This document shows positions 34,935 to 45,230 of a stretch of DNA of 64,000 bases, piece by piece. Positions within the stretch are counted from its first letter, which is position 1; every line of letters starts with the position of its first letter. The stretch comes from Udeniomyces pyricola (lineage: Eukaryota > Basidiomycota > Tremellomycetes > Cystofilobasidiales > Mrakiaceae). Both the position numbers and the translations under genes were made by a program. The notes beneath the pieces are model-generated. The model was given only the letters and a program-made list of their open reading frames with translations. It made no database searches and was not told the DNA's origin. The stretch spans positions 1-64,000 of the forward strand of contig BCIK01000011.1 of NCBI GenBank assembly GCA_039545295.1, written 5' to 3'.

Positions 34935-35548
34935 GTTGTTCGCAGGTGGGGTAGGAGGAGACAGGTCGGAGGATGAGCGAGCTAGGACGGGGCGATGGGA
35001 GATGAAGCTGGAGCTGGCTGTATGCGGTCTGGTTGTGTGTCCGAAATGACCAAGGCCTTGCCAGCGCACGCAGCACTCTCTCTCACTTTTACCGCTTCAA
35101 TCGCATTCACACTAACCGGCACGAGCCCACTCGTTTCTCTCCATCATCTGGGATCATATATCTATATAACCATGACTTGCGCATAACAATTGATCATCTA
35201 TTCAAGTACAGCATAAACATACAAACCATCCATACTCAACTCTGCACAGCACCCCATGCACCTCATACATATCTACATACAAACAAACAAACAATCCTGC
35301 CAAGATCAAAAGGGAGTAAAACCCTTTCGAATTCATCTACGTAGTTGTTGTCGGTCATACAAACGTCCAGCCAGTTATGAACCAACGTCGGTTCATGTAA
35401 CATGCAGGCCAGTCTGTCCGATATTGAAAAACTAAAAATTAAAAAAGAAAGAAAGAGAGAACATTGTCATTGTCAGCATCAAGATGGCGTTCAGGCGGAA
35501 GAATGCAGATTCAATCAAGCGGCAGTCATGTACAAACCTTTCATCAAC
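34935..35548. other. Intergenic region, SSS1 promoter
   Basis: This is the upstream region of minus-strand SSS1 and the 3' flank of the minus-strand hydrolase gene. The segment at 35155-35225 is AT-rich. On the minus strand the first 120 bases upstream of the SSS1 ATG are C/T-rich leader. No gene is supported. Confidence 0.4.
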
Positions 35549-38500
35549 TTATGACGTCTCATCTAAGCTTCGACGTTGAATCTCCTCCGCCACGCTCTCC
35601 AGAACCTGAATCACAACGGCCGGTGAAGAGAGGAGATTGTGGCCTTCTCCCGGAAGGATCATCAACGTGCAATCCTTCATGGACCGCTCCATCCATCTCA
35701 CCCCTACATGCAGCGAGAGAAGAAAAATAAAAATAAAAAATGGATCGATGACAGAAGGCCCACAGAATGCAAGTCAGCGTTTGCAGGTAGCAACTTGGTT
35801 AGACGTCGTCGAAACCCCAGCCACGAGTGAGCTTTCGAAACGAAACAGTCGTTCGTTCTAACCACGACGTACCCTTCTCGCTCACGCGCTCGTCCTTATC
35901 TCCCCAATAAACTTTAACGGATCGAGAAACCTCGGTATAGGTGAAACCCCAGCTATCGCTCTTCCTCATCACCGAGAGTAGGTCCGCGCTCGATCCTTGG
36001 CTCTCGGCGTGGGACGCCCGAATGAGAGCCGTTCCAAGGTCCATCCTTGCCACCGATGGCTTTGAGGGGGACGTAACGGTACGATTCGATCTGGACTGAG
36101 CCGAAGACGAGGCCAGTGCTGACTCGGGTCGGGGATGAGGACTAGATGACCGGGAATTGTAGTCGTCAGCCTTGTTTGACGAGTTGGATTTGTCGAGATG
36201 AGGTGATCCTTGAGCGTCGCTTGGATAAGGTGCCAGAGGGAGGGAAGAGGGCGCGCTGCGATGCGAGGGAGATGCCATCGAGATTGATGCAAAATGAACG
36301 GCAAAGTCACGTAGATCGTCGTAACTTCCAGTCGAAGGAGGATCGCTTGGTATGGGTCCCATCGAGTCAGACGGCAGGACCGTCGCAAAAGAGCTTGCCA
36401 CGTTGGATATGTAGGTCGAGTCGAGCGTAGGCGGCTTGCCCAGCGACCAGCTCATCAGTTTCCACTCAGCCGCACGCGTCGTCCGAATGATGGAGTCGGG
36501 GACGAGTCGAAGCCACCGATAACCTGTGTCGATAAACAGATAAAATCCTTCAGTCATCCTGTTCTAACTCAAGGACAGTACAACGGACAGGGGATGAGAC
36601 AAAGGACTGACTGCCGTCGAGATCTGTGCCGACCCAAGGTGCGAGAAGATGCATTGTCCCCAGAATCCTCTCTGGAAACTTTCTCGCCATAGCCAAAGCG
36701 TATGGGACCCCTGCCGAGTGGGCCATCACGGCGAACCGGCCGATACCGAGCAGGTCCATCGACTCGCTCACGACATCCGCCCACTCCAGCATGCCCCGTT
36801 TCTCTGCCGGCACGTCGTTCGTCTTACCCAACCCCCATCGGTCGATGCAGATCAAGCGGATCCCGAGTGACTTTGCCAGCTCGTCGAACAGTGCCGTCAG
36901 GTACCGGACCCCTCCGAGGCCGAGGTAGACGAGAAGTGGAAGTCCGTGCGGATCGCCGACGTCCGAGAGAGAGACGTTGAGTCCTTGGTTAGGCGCCCGA
37001 CGAAGGACGAGCAACCGATTCATGCGAGACGACTGGAGGAGAAGAGCGTGGTCAAAGTTGGGATCGCTACTGAAGCTAGAGTCAGATGCAGCACCCCCTC
37101 GGCTAGATGGCCCTTCGGAGCAGGCCGACGCCGGTCTAGACAATGTGCAAGGAGGAGATGGTGACACGGGAATGATATCTGTGTGTTGAACACGCCGGGC
37201 AGGAGAGGAAGGGCCGACGGGAGAGGACGGACAAGACTGGTCTTCGACCGGAGTGAACGTAGGAGATGGAGGAGGATGGGAGAATGGGGAAGGCGGAGTC
37301 TGTCGGTCGGTAAGGGCGGGATCAAGCGGGGTCGCGGACGAGGACCGCCCGTCAAGAGAACGGCGGTTGAGGACTCGACTACGCGAGTTAGGAGGAGAGA
37401 GAAAATCATGAGCAGTGCGGTTGGATTTGTTGGATGGTTCGATGGGAGGGCTGAATGCGGAAGGAAGAGGGTGATGTTTCACTCGAGAAGCTTCCAGCGA
37501 GAGATTCGACTGGATGATGCTGTCGATGGAACGAACAGTTCCTTTTGGATTTGATGGACCCGTGTTGTTGATGTGAGGCGGGGTGGACATCTTCGAGGTG
37601 CATGTGGTGACTGGCGAGGAGTAAGCCGAAGGTGAGGACTTGGAGAAGCGGGCATTGAGGCCAGAACAGGATGCGGTCGACCGAAGTGAGCTCGAACGTG
37701 GAGGGGTCACGACAGCGACCCGTCGCAATTGGATAGGTGAGGAAACCGGAGTACTAAGTATCTCTCTAGAGTGTTGCTCCTTTCGTATCATGGTATCCAC
37801 CATCTCGTCCATTGCGTCGGTCCGGATGGGTGCAGTCGAATTCGTCTTGTACGCTGCGGAAGGGCTTCGCAAAGACATCGGGCTTCTGCCAGATGTTGTG
37901 GTGTGAGAGATTGCTACTGGCCTGGATGAGCATTGGGCTAATCTAGGAGGGTTTTCTATGAGTAGGATAGGATCAGGAGTAGTTGATGGTGTAGTTGATC
38001 GAACGATTGAGGCAGACTGATGGCGGGACGAGGCTGAGGATAGTGCTGCGGCAGAAGAAGTCAAGGCTGGCTGAAGGGACGACAAACGTTTAGGTGGGCA
38101 GATCGGAGAGTTGTTACAGGGTGAGGAGGATGTGGGGGAAAAGACGTGCAGATCAGGCCGAGTTGCAGGGGTAGAAGCTGTGGAAGAACCGAGGGGGACA
38201 GTCAGGGTTGAGTATGGTGTTGAGGTTGATGTCAGGCTTGAAGGCGCCTCTAGCGGTCTAATCTTGTCGGTCGATCTTCTCTTCGACATCCTGGGTATCC
38301 CCTTCCCAAGTCCCAGGCTGCTGTTAGATCCTTCATCAACCTTCCGGCCCCTACTCTGTCCACTGGCGCTAGCTGATGCTGTTCCCCTGTGCTTCCCCGG
38401 TTCACGCGCTCCGAGCTCAATCGCCTCGCCGAGTTCTCGCGTCACATGGGGACTGTCATCCAAGCTCGGCGATACCGAAGCTATTCTCGACTTGGACAAA

Positions 38501-38604
38501 GACGTCTCCTTGGGATAGAGCTCGAAGTAGTGGGGGCGAGGGATGTCGCCCGGAGACGTAGGCGCAAGTGAATGGGTTGGGATTGCAGGCACTGTTGTCA
38601 ACAT
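35549..38604 (-). CDS. Long alpha/beta-hydrolase with disordered N-terminal half
   Basis: Minus-strand exons 38604-36612, 36523-35873 and 35703-35549 encode 932 residues. The first ~510 residues are Ser/Pro/Thr-rich, low complexity and probably disordered, with many SP/TP sites. An alpha/beta-hydrolase fold then begins at about residue 540 (PLLVYLGLGGVRYLTALFDE, then RLICIDRWGLGKTND). The nucleophile elbow is AHSAG with Ser at about 631, instead of the commoner GxSxG. The acid is probably Asp in YWGDKDERVS (about 870), and the His is in LPGEGHNLL (about 905), so the catalytic triad looks complete. A Ser-rich insertion of about 150 residues sits in the cap region between Ser and Asp. Function could be lipase, esterase or non-enzymatic; the substrate is unknown. 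It is not an operon partner of its neighbours. Confidence 0.82.
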
Positions 38605-39302
38605 GCCAGGTCCGGACGACCGGGACCGGCTTTGGCGGGAAGAAGATTGGGATGCTTGGGATATGTTGACTAGGCTGAGACTCAGTTGAGTTGGGTTGAA
38701 TCAAGTGCGGCACGGGGGTGAAGACGAGAGTAGTTGTTGTGACCACAGGACAGGGGAGGTGAAGGCGCGTGCATCGTGCTGTTGAGACAGATTGAGATTC
38801 CGCCGAACCACGGCGTTTGCCGATCACTTATTATCGGGATCATCGATCACCCGCTTCAGGATATATTTATTCAACACAGAATCATTCCTTTGGGTGTCTT
38901 CTAACCCGCTGCATTGCATGGGAGGCTCTCATACAAACGAGAATTCAAAGACAGGGCATGAAAGTTCGTTCTTATACAAGGAAAATAGGGAAGATGACAA
39001 CCAGCAAGAGAAAATATTCGCCACTACGGATTAAAGTGGTAGATATGCATAAGAGCTTTGATGATGAGCCTGCTTGAGCCAGCCGACTGGGACTGGGATT
39101 AGGTATCAACAATCAGACCGCGCCAGGCAAGCCGTAGAGTTGGGTAAGAAGCACACAAAGACCGGATGAAAAACAAAGACGTATATATTTCGTGGAAGAT
39201 GAAGCAAACAAACGCGTATATAATTCTGAATTATGGTAAGAACGACGGAGAGTGCGAAGCCCCCAGAGCAAGAAGAGCTTACACTCAGTCTCAAGCTGGC
39301 TC
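38605..39302. other. Intergenic region, hydrolase promoter
   Basis: This region is upstream of the minus-strand hydrolase gene and downstream of the minus-strand seven-TM gene. AT-rich patches lie at 38825-38885 and 39175-39240. No coding frame is supported. Confidence 0.4.
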
Positions 39303-41579
39303 TCAGACCCACCCGGCTCGGTCATCGGCGCCCTTCCGGGCATCTGAGGTTAGCGGGTGATTGACTGGGTACCGCTCAGACTGGGGCTCCGGTCGTGATA
39401 TGAGGTCTTTGGTCAACCGCCGGGATGAAAGCGAAGTTGGGAACCGATAAGAGGTAGTAGATGTCGGGCTTGTAGGATTAGACCTCTCTTCAAAAGGGGG
39501 ATGTTGGTGCAAAATAGGAGAAGGGTCGTATGGCTGAGAGCGAAAACTTGAGTTGGCAGGTGACGAGACACCTGTTGGAACCAGGTCGAGTCTGGGCGGT
39601 CGACGCCGCACCTCGAATGCGGAAGTATCGGTCATGGCCGTAGAGATGTCAGGCGAAGGAAGGAGTGAAACAAGGCCATTGAGGGCAAGTAGATGTTGAC
39701 TCGAGGTACCCGAAACAGACGGTTGACGGACCTCAGTGGGGAGGCTAGAGGAATCGAGAAGAGGCAGCGAGCCTCGTCGAGTCATCGTGAAAGTGGGTGA
39801 GGCCATGGGGAGAGAGCCCCGGCGTTTTGAGGGAAAGGTCAGATCAAGAGGTGAAGGTCGGGGTGTCGAAAGGTCGGACTGTCTCGAGACTGGTCGTGCG
39901 CCTGAGATTGTGCGACGGAACGGATCCTCCCGCTCGCCTGCGTCTGCCTCATTCGGCGTAATGGACCGGATTGATGGCCCAGACGATTCTTTACGAGTGA
40001 AGCCGTGAACCCCCTCGGTCTTATCGACTGTACCCTTGCCTGATACTCGGCGTCGGTATGGAACATGAGACTGACCCGTTGTTGAAAGTTCCTCTACGTC
40101 TGAAGGGGCAGATTGGGTAGCAAGCTGCAACTCCGTCGCAAGATGAGCAGACGAGGGAAAGATAAGAGCTGTCGATGTGAGGACATCGAGTGGAATGGGA
40201 TCGTAGTTCGAGGGTGAGTGCTTGGTTGATTCGAATTTGCTCAGCGACGGGTTCCCAGGTGTTGAAAGCTCGGCAGGTGAAGGTTCAGACATGGTCGGCG
40301 ACCATTTACCAGAAATTTGGGGAGTAAGATTGGTGCCGTGAAGGACTTGTGAGCTGGTGAGTTCTCCGTACCCGTACACAGATCGCCGCTTGACACTTTC
40401 TGGTTGACCGCCGAGTCTAGTAGAGATGAACTTGGCTGCAGAGGATACAAGACGTAAGTCCAAGGCTAAATCTGATCACGATTCTTGCTGAGGGCTTACA
40501 TACAAGCATACCAAGCTAGAGCTAGACTCATCCACACGCAGGTCGATGCCGCCCTGCCGACCTCAAATCCATGCCTGTGCGTGAGACCATACGTTATGCC
40601 CATTCCATCTGCACAAAGAGCGGCAACCTGGTGGATCCCGTATCAGTTGTGTAAAATCAACGAAACTTGCATGCCAGGTTGGATGGACGGTCAGTCAAAC
40701 TCACGCAACCTAGTAACAATGTGGTCTGAGGAGCTGAAGCCGTCGCGAAAACAGCCCCGACAGTCAGGTTCAGAAGCAAGGCTAGTCCATGTGAGGTAGT
40801 GAGCAGGATTGTCGCCCGGTCCTGATAGAAAGGTGTTGCGAAAAAGGTGATTGTGGCTGAGGGAATAACGGAACCCTGAAATCAGCGCCGTAGAGCTGCA
40901 ATCGGCATGTACCGTGTATGGCATCATGCTACAGAGGCAGCGCAAACTAGAGTATGGACTTACAGCCAAGAAACAAGGACAGGAGAAGGGCATCGACTGC
41001 CTTTCGCAACCACCATTCTACGCCCGGCTTGACCGGAGAGACATACGGAAGGAGGACGTGGAGACTCAACCACACTGCGAAGAAGAGAGACACGATGCAA
41101 AAGAGTTCAGTCCTCAGAACTGAAGGATCATCATCCTATGGTCACACAACTTTTTTAATTGCTGAAACAAACTCACGACCTCCTCGGCCCAGACCGTCCA
41201 GGATGCATGTCGCTCGATTCAGCCCTTCCACGTTTGACCGAAACGTCACAGTGAATAGACCTAGTAAACCCGAAAGTGGTTTAAGCACGAGGATAGGAAC
41301 GAGAATGATGAAGGCCGGCAACAAGGGCAATTGTTTTTGAAGGCTATAGCGAGCGAAGCCGATCGGATCAGCTTCATCAAAAGCAGATACACAATCAGTT
41401 GACTAAGTGTGGTGCGAGACTGACTTGACTGTGGAGTACGATTGCTTATGACTTGATCTGAGCAGGATGAAGATGATGCAAATCCCGACTAGTCCAATAG
41501 AAATGGAGCCGGCGATCCACACAACGCAGGAAACGATCTCGAGGGCAACGGTTTGAGAAATGGGGTCTAGCCAGGACAT
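39303..41579 (-). CDS. Seven-TM receptor-like protein with long cytosolic tail
   Basis: Minus-strand exons 41579-41425, 41343-41177, 41074-40964, 40856-40705, 40627-40504 and 40435-39303 join into 613 residues. Hydrophobic helices are visible at about residues 15-38 (VWIAGSISIGLVGICIIFIL), 57-80 (PAFIILVPILVLKPLSGLLG), 108-120, 130-150 (LLLSLFLGSTITFF), 161-180 (LALLLNLTVGAVFATA), 190-208 and 218-238 (WMSLALAWYASKFI). That makes seven, with a ~375-residue Ser/Pro/Thr-rich tail containing two RRGSLP repeats that could be kinase sites. The topology suggests a G-protein-coupled receptor or a similar seven-helix sensor. I see no clear signature of STE3, Git3/Gpr1 or opsins (no retinal lysine motif), so the ligand and family are open. 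Exon phases all close. Confidence 0.72.
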
Positions 41580-42098
41580 TGATGTGACAGTGAGAGAAGT
41601 AGAATAGCCGCAGAGAACGCAAAAACCGGGAGAACAGGAGGTCGACAGCAACGAGGAAAGGGCCAGGAGATGCAGTCGGTGTCGGCAAGATGGTTGGGGT
41701 TTGCCGGAAGTTGGCCAAAGACTAAAGCGTTGTCGAAAGGGGTTCGATGCGGGTAAACCAGGGTGATCTGCCAACATCTGTCATCTAATATACAACAAGC
41801 CGAAAGACAAGGAGAAAAGGAGAGTAAACGCAAGTTTCATCTTCCCGCGGTCCTGATTCAACAACAGCGGGTATCGACCGTCCCGCTCCGTGCCTTGCCG
41901 TACCCTTGATCCGCTCCCGCCTCTCTAATATCGCACTATAGCTCCAAGTCTCGTGCTCTCCACGTGATACTAGATACTCGGTACTCAGTACTCAGGAATC
42001 AGTGGTTGAACGTTAAACTTTAATGAACCGGCTATCACGTTGTCGAACGTCGAGCTATCAAGATCAAGGGTAAAAAAACGTGGAAAAAAAGAGTGTCG
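41580..42098. other. Intergenic region, seven-TM gene promoter
   Basis: This holds the upstream region of the minus-strand seven-TM gene and the 3' flank of the minus-strand kinase gene. The same reading frame is open upstream of the chosen ATG (to about 41777), so an N-terminal extension is possible. Direct ACTCGGTACTCAGTACTC repeats occur at 41973-41994. Confidence 0.4.
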
Positions 42099-44976
42099 CT
42101 AGGCGTGGCCGTCTCGAGCGCGTTTGCGTTTGCCATGGTTGCCGGTATCACGACTGTTGCCCGCAGTTGGTACGCCCAGAACACGGGCACGATAGCTAGC
42201 CTCGAGCTCCTCAAGATCTTGGACAAACCACCTGTGCCGAAGAGCGTCGGCTATTGAAGGTCGTAGTTCAACTCGAGTGGACAGCAGCGATTGAATCAGA
42301 TCGAGGGCTGAGCAGATAAAGTATGATCAGCCACCGATACGGTATGCAACGATGGAGAGATTGAAAAACAGGAGAAGTAGTTTGCACAGACCTGCAGGGT
42401 CAACTGCTCTCCAAACTGGAGAAGAGAAGTCGATCTGATACCAGACTCTTCACAGTAAGATCCTTGAGTCAAATTCGGTACAATGCCCATGGAATCTTGG
42501 CAGCTTACCTTTCCTTGGCAAACCCGCTCGTTGAAGGCATTTGGAGCGTGCCTGAGATTATTTTCCCTGATCGGATCATCACTTCGCCCAAGATGCTGCT
42601 CATTTGACTCGTCCTCGTTGCCGAAAGGATGATGTCCTCTAGAAGCAGAAGAGGTGTATGATCATATATCAGTTCGCTTCTCTCTATGGCTGAGCCAACA
42701 GTCCGGAATCCAAGAACACGACTCACGCGAGAAGGATGAAGCACACGATCCCCAGTGCCCAGCAGTCAGACTTGCAGGCATTGAGCTGATGTCGACGCTT
42801 TGGCTTATCGGTAGCCTTGTCGATGGCGTTGAGACGCTGAGCTTTGACATACTCTGGCGGAAAATATCTGTACAGAGTGGATCGAATAGCGATGTCAACC
42901 ACGTAGCAATCAGAAGAGGTTTACCATGGTCTCTGCTCTACGTGCTATTCAATTGGCCCGATGCATCACCAGCTGACTCACGAGTGAGTTCCAACAACAC
43001 TAGGCGACCTGATACTAAACTCGTCTTTGGTTGATTCTGAGGTCAAGATCCAAGTACTTTGGGTGGCTCGGCCGATCTTTGGAACCGCGGTTGACAACCC
43101 AAAGTCGCATATCAGTACGGTTGGGAATGATCCACCTGTCTTGAGAACTAGATTGAAGGGTTCATCAGAGGACATTCCGACAGATCGACGAAAAGAGGCA
43201 AGGCAACGTCCACCCACGAATATTTTCCAGCTGCATAGTTGAACAAGTCATGTGCTGTCAGTATGAGTCGTCGTTCCAAGAACAGTGAGTTCCCGGCGTA
43301 CCTTGAGATCTGAAAGGCAGGTTCAAGTGTAGTTTCGAGTCAATCATGTATCGATCAGAAATAAGGCCAACACGAACAACCTTTACCTACCTCGATGAGC
43401 GATTCCAAGCCGATGCATGTACTGAGAAACCGTCGCAGGCAAAATATGTGAGCAGCTCAGTGCATCAGTCCAGTCGACCGTTCCAGCTTAACACATCTGG
43501 CGAAACACTGACATCGACACCTTTGAGGAGCTGCCACATGACGAACTTGGCTTCTGCCTCACCGAGACGTCGATGCTTCATGACGTAAGAGAACAGATCA
43601 CCACCCGTAACGCTGATGATGATCAGTGTGACTTGAGTCAGTTCGTCGGTCCTCTTGCTCATTGCCCTTCAACTAGCAATGAAAGCAAGACGAGGAGAGT
43701 GGCTGTACATCTCGAGAAACACGTAAAAGACACCATCTGCTTGATCGTAGTCGAGCACGCGATTCACGTTAGGGTGATTGAATCGAAGTCCGAGGTCGAG
43801 CTCATTGACAAGACGTTGCTTGTCGCCATCCTCGACTAGTTTGGTCTCGTAAATCATCTTACAAGCCTGGAAGCTCAAGGTTAAGAACAAAGTCAACTTC
43901 ACTAATGAACGAAAAACATGTTCAGGAGTAAGCCATCAGAGCTGTCGAATAGAAGGCGACGTACGACTTGAACTTTCCGTTTGAGGTCGTACGCCAGTTT
44001 GACTTCCCCAAAACTGCCACTGCCCAGATGGTTCCGAAAGATCTTGAAACCTTTGCGAATGATGCAAACCTCCGGCACACCCGATTTCCGAGCGTGCGGC
44101 GGAGTGACTGTAATAGGTGGTTCGTGGGAATGGACGCGATAGATAAACTCTACGCGACGCCAAGGCAGTATGCATGAGTTCAGGGAACGAAACCAGTTTG
44201 ATGCAACGAGAAGAGACAGCATATCTACTCTTATCAACAGTAGGGATCTGTATGATGTCGCCGTTGCGGAGAAACATGGAGCGATTTTGGGGACGCGACC
44301 CGTTGTGAAGGATACCGTTCGTTGAGAGATCCTGTTGAGAAAGAAAGTGGTCAATGGGGCTCGCTCGGTCGACCCATGCGATCAGCTCGTGAGAAACCAA
44401 CCTCGACGATGATAAGAGCTTCGTTGATGTCATTTCGTGTCTGACAAAACAGGTCAGCAGGGCCATGGTCCGCCGCATATAGTCAGCCAGCTGGTCTGGG
44501 CGGCGGCGTGACCGGGTCAACGTCAGAAAGAACATTCAGTGTGAAAGGCGCAAAATCTCACGGCAAACAGTCTCATGTGCTTCGCAGAAACAACTCTGGA
44601 GGTAATGACGTAATCACACGAGGGATCTCGTCCGATGAAGAAGGAGGTAGTGGATGACAGAAGAATACCTTAGGAGGAGACACGTTTCAGCTCCCGAGGG
44701 TTAAGAACTGAAGGAACGAGCTTGTTGAGCGTAAGCAAGGTCCGCGTGTTGGTACTGACGATCAACAGAGTTATCAGAGTTGGACACCTCGAGATATCCG
44801 CATCCAGCGTAGCCAGGATCGAGGAGATCGCCGCCGGTAACGGCGTTGGCTGAGTGCGTACAGGGGTTGGGGTCGAGCGAAGAAGTTGGAAAGCTCAGCG
44901 GAGCTTGATGAGGCGAAGTGACGTTCGGGGTCGACGTGGAGGGATGAAGCAGGATACGTTTGTTGGGACGTGTCAT
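42099..44976 (-). CDS. FHA-domain checkpoint-type protein kinase (CHK2/Cds1/Dun1-like)
   Basis: Minus-strand exons: 44976-44760, 44668-44562, 44440-44402, 44331-44229, 44149-43965, 43866-43709, 43612-43513, 43421-43391, 43309-43302, 43230-43218, 43147-42982, 42867-42727, 42638-42509, 42434-42392, 42307-42099; 549 residues. The FHA domain (about 80-165) shows FFIGRDPSCDYVI, SAKH and DLSTNGILHNG, the phosphothreonine-binding residues. The Ser/Thr kinase domain (about 185-500) has LGSGSFGEV, ACKMIY with the ATP lysine, the HRDLK catalytic loop, ICDFGLST and SYFPPEY (usually APE). The C-terminus KRKRARDG looks like a nuclear signal. One FHA before one kinase domain is the layout of CHK2, Cds1 and Dun1, which act in the DNA damage response. 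The catalytic loop is assembled from 31-, 8- and 13-nt exons. Intron 1 ends in AAG. Confidence 0.88.
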
Positions 44977-45230
44977 TGGAATAGGGTGTATTGCAAAGGC
45001 AGGATAGAACGAAGATTGAACGGGTAGTTTATAGTAAAGAACAGCATGCAGCTGGCGGGAAGAAAGAGAACTGCTGGCTCGTGACAAGGAAGGGAATGAT
45101 TAATTATATGTTTGAAGGAGGAAGCCGAAACTGATCAGCTGCAGGCGCGACTTGATTATGACAGATCAAGCCGAGAGAGGATTTCGAACCGTTCCCCCGT
45201 CCACCGCCCCCTCTCCCGCTTCACTTCGTC

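Noticed and set aside
40942..40958. 17-nt intron (GTAAGT...TAG) considered in the seven-TM gene
   Set aside because: Too short to splice; using the acceptor at 40857 instead gives an in-frame hydrophobic helix with a normal intron.
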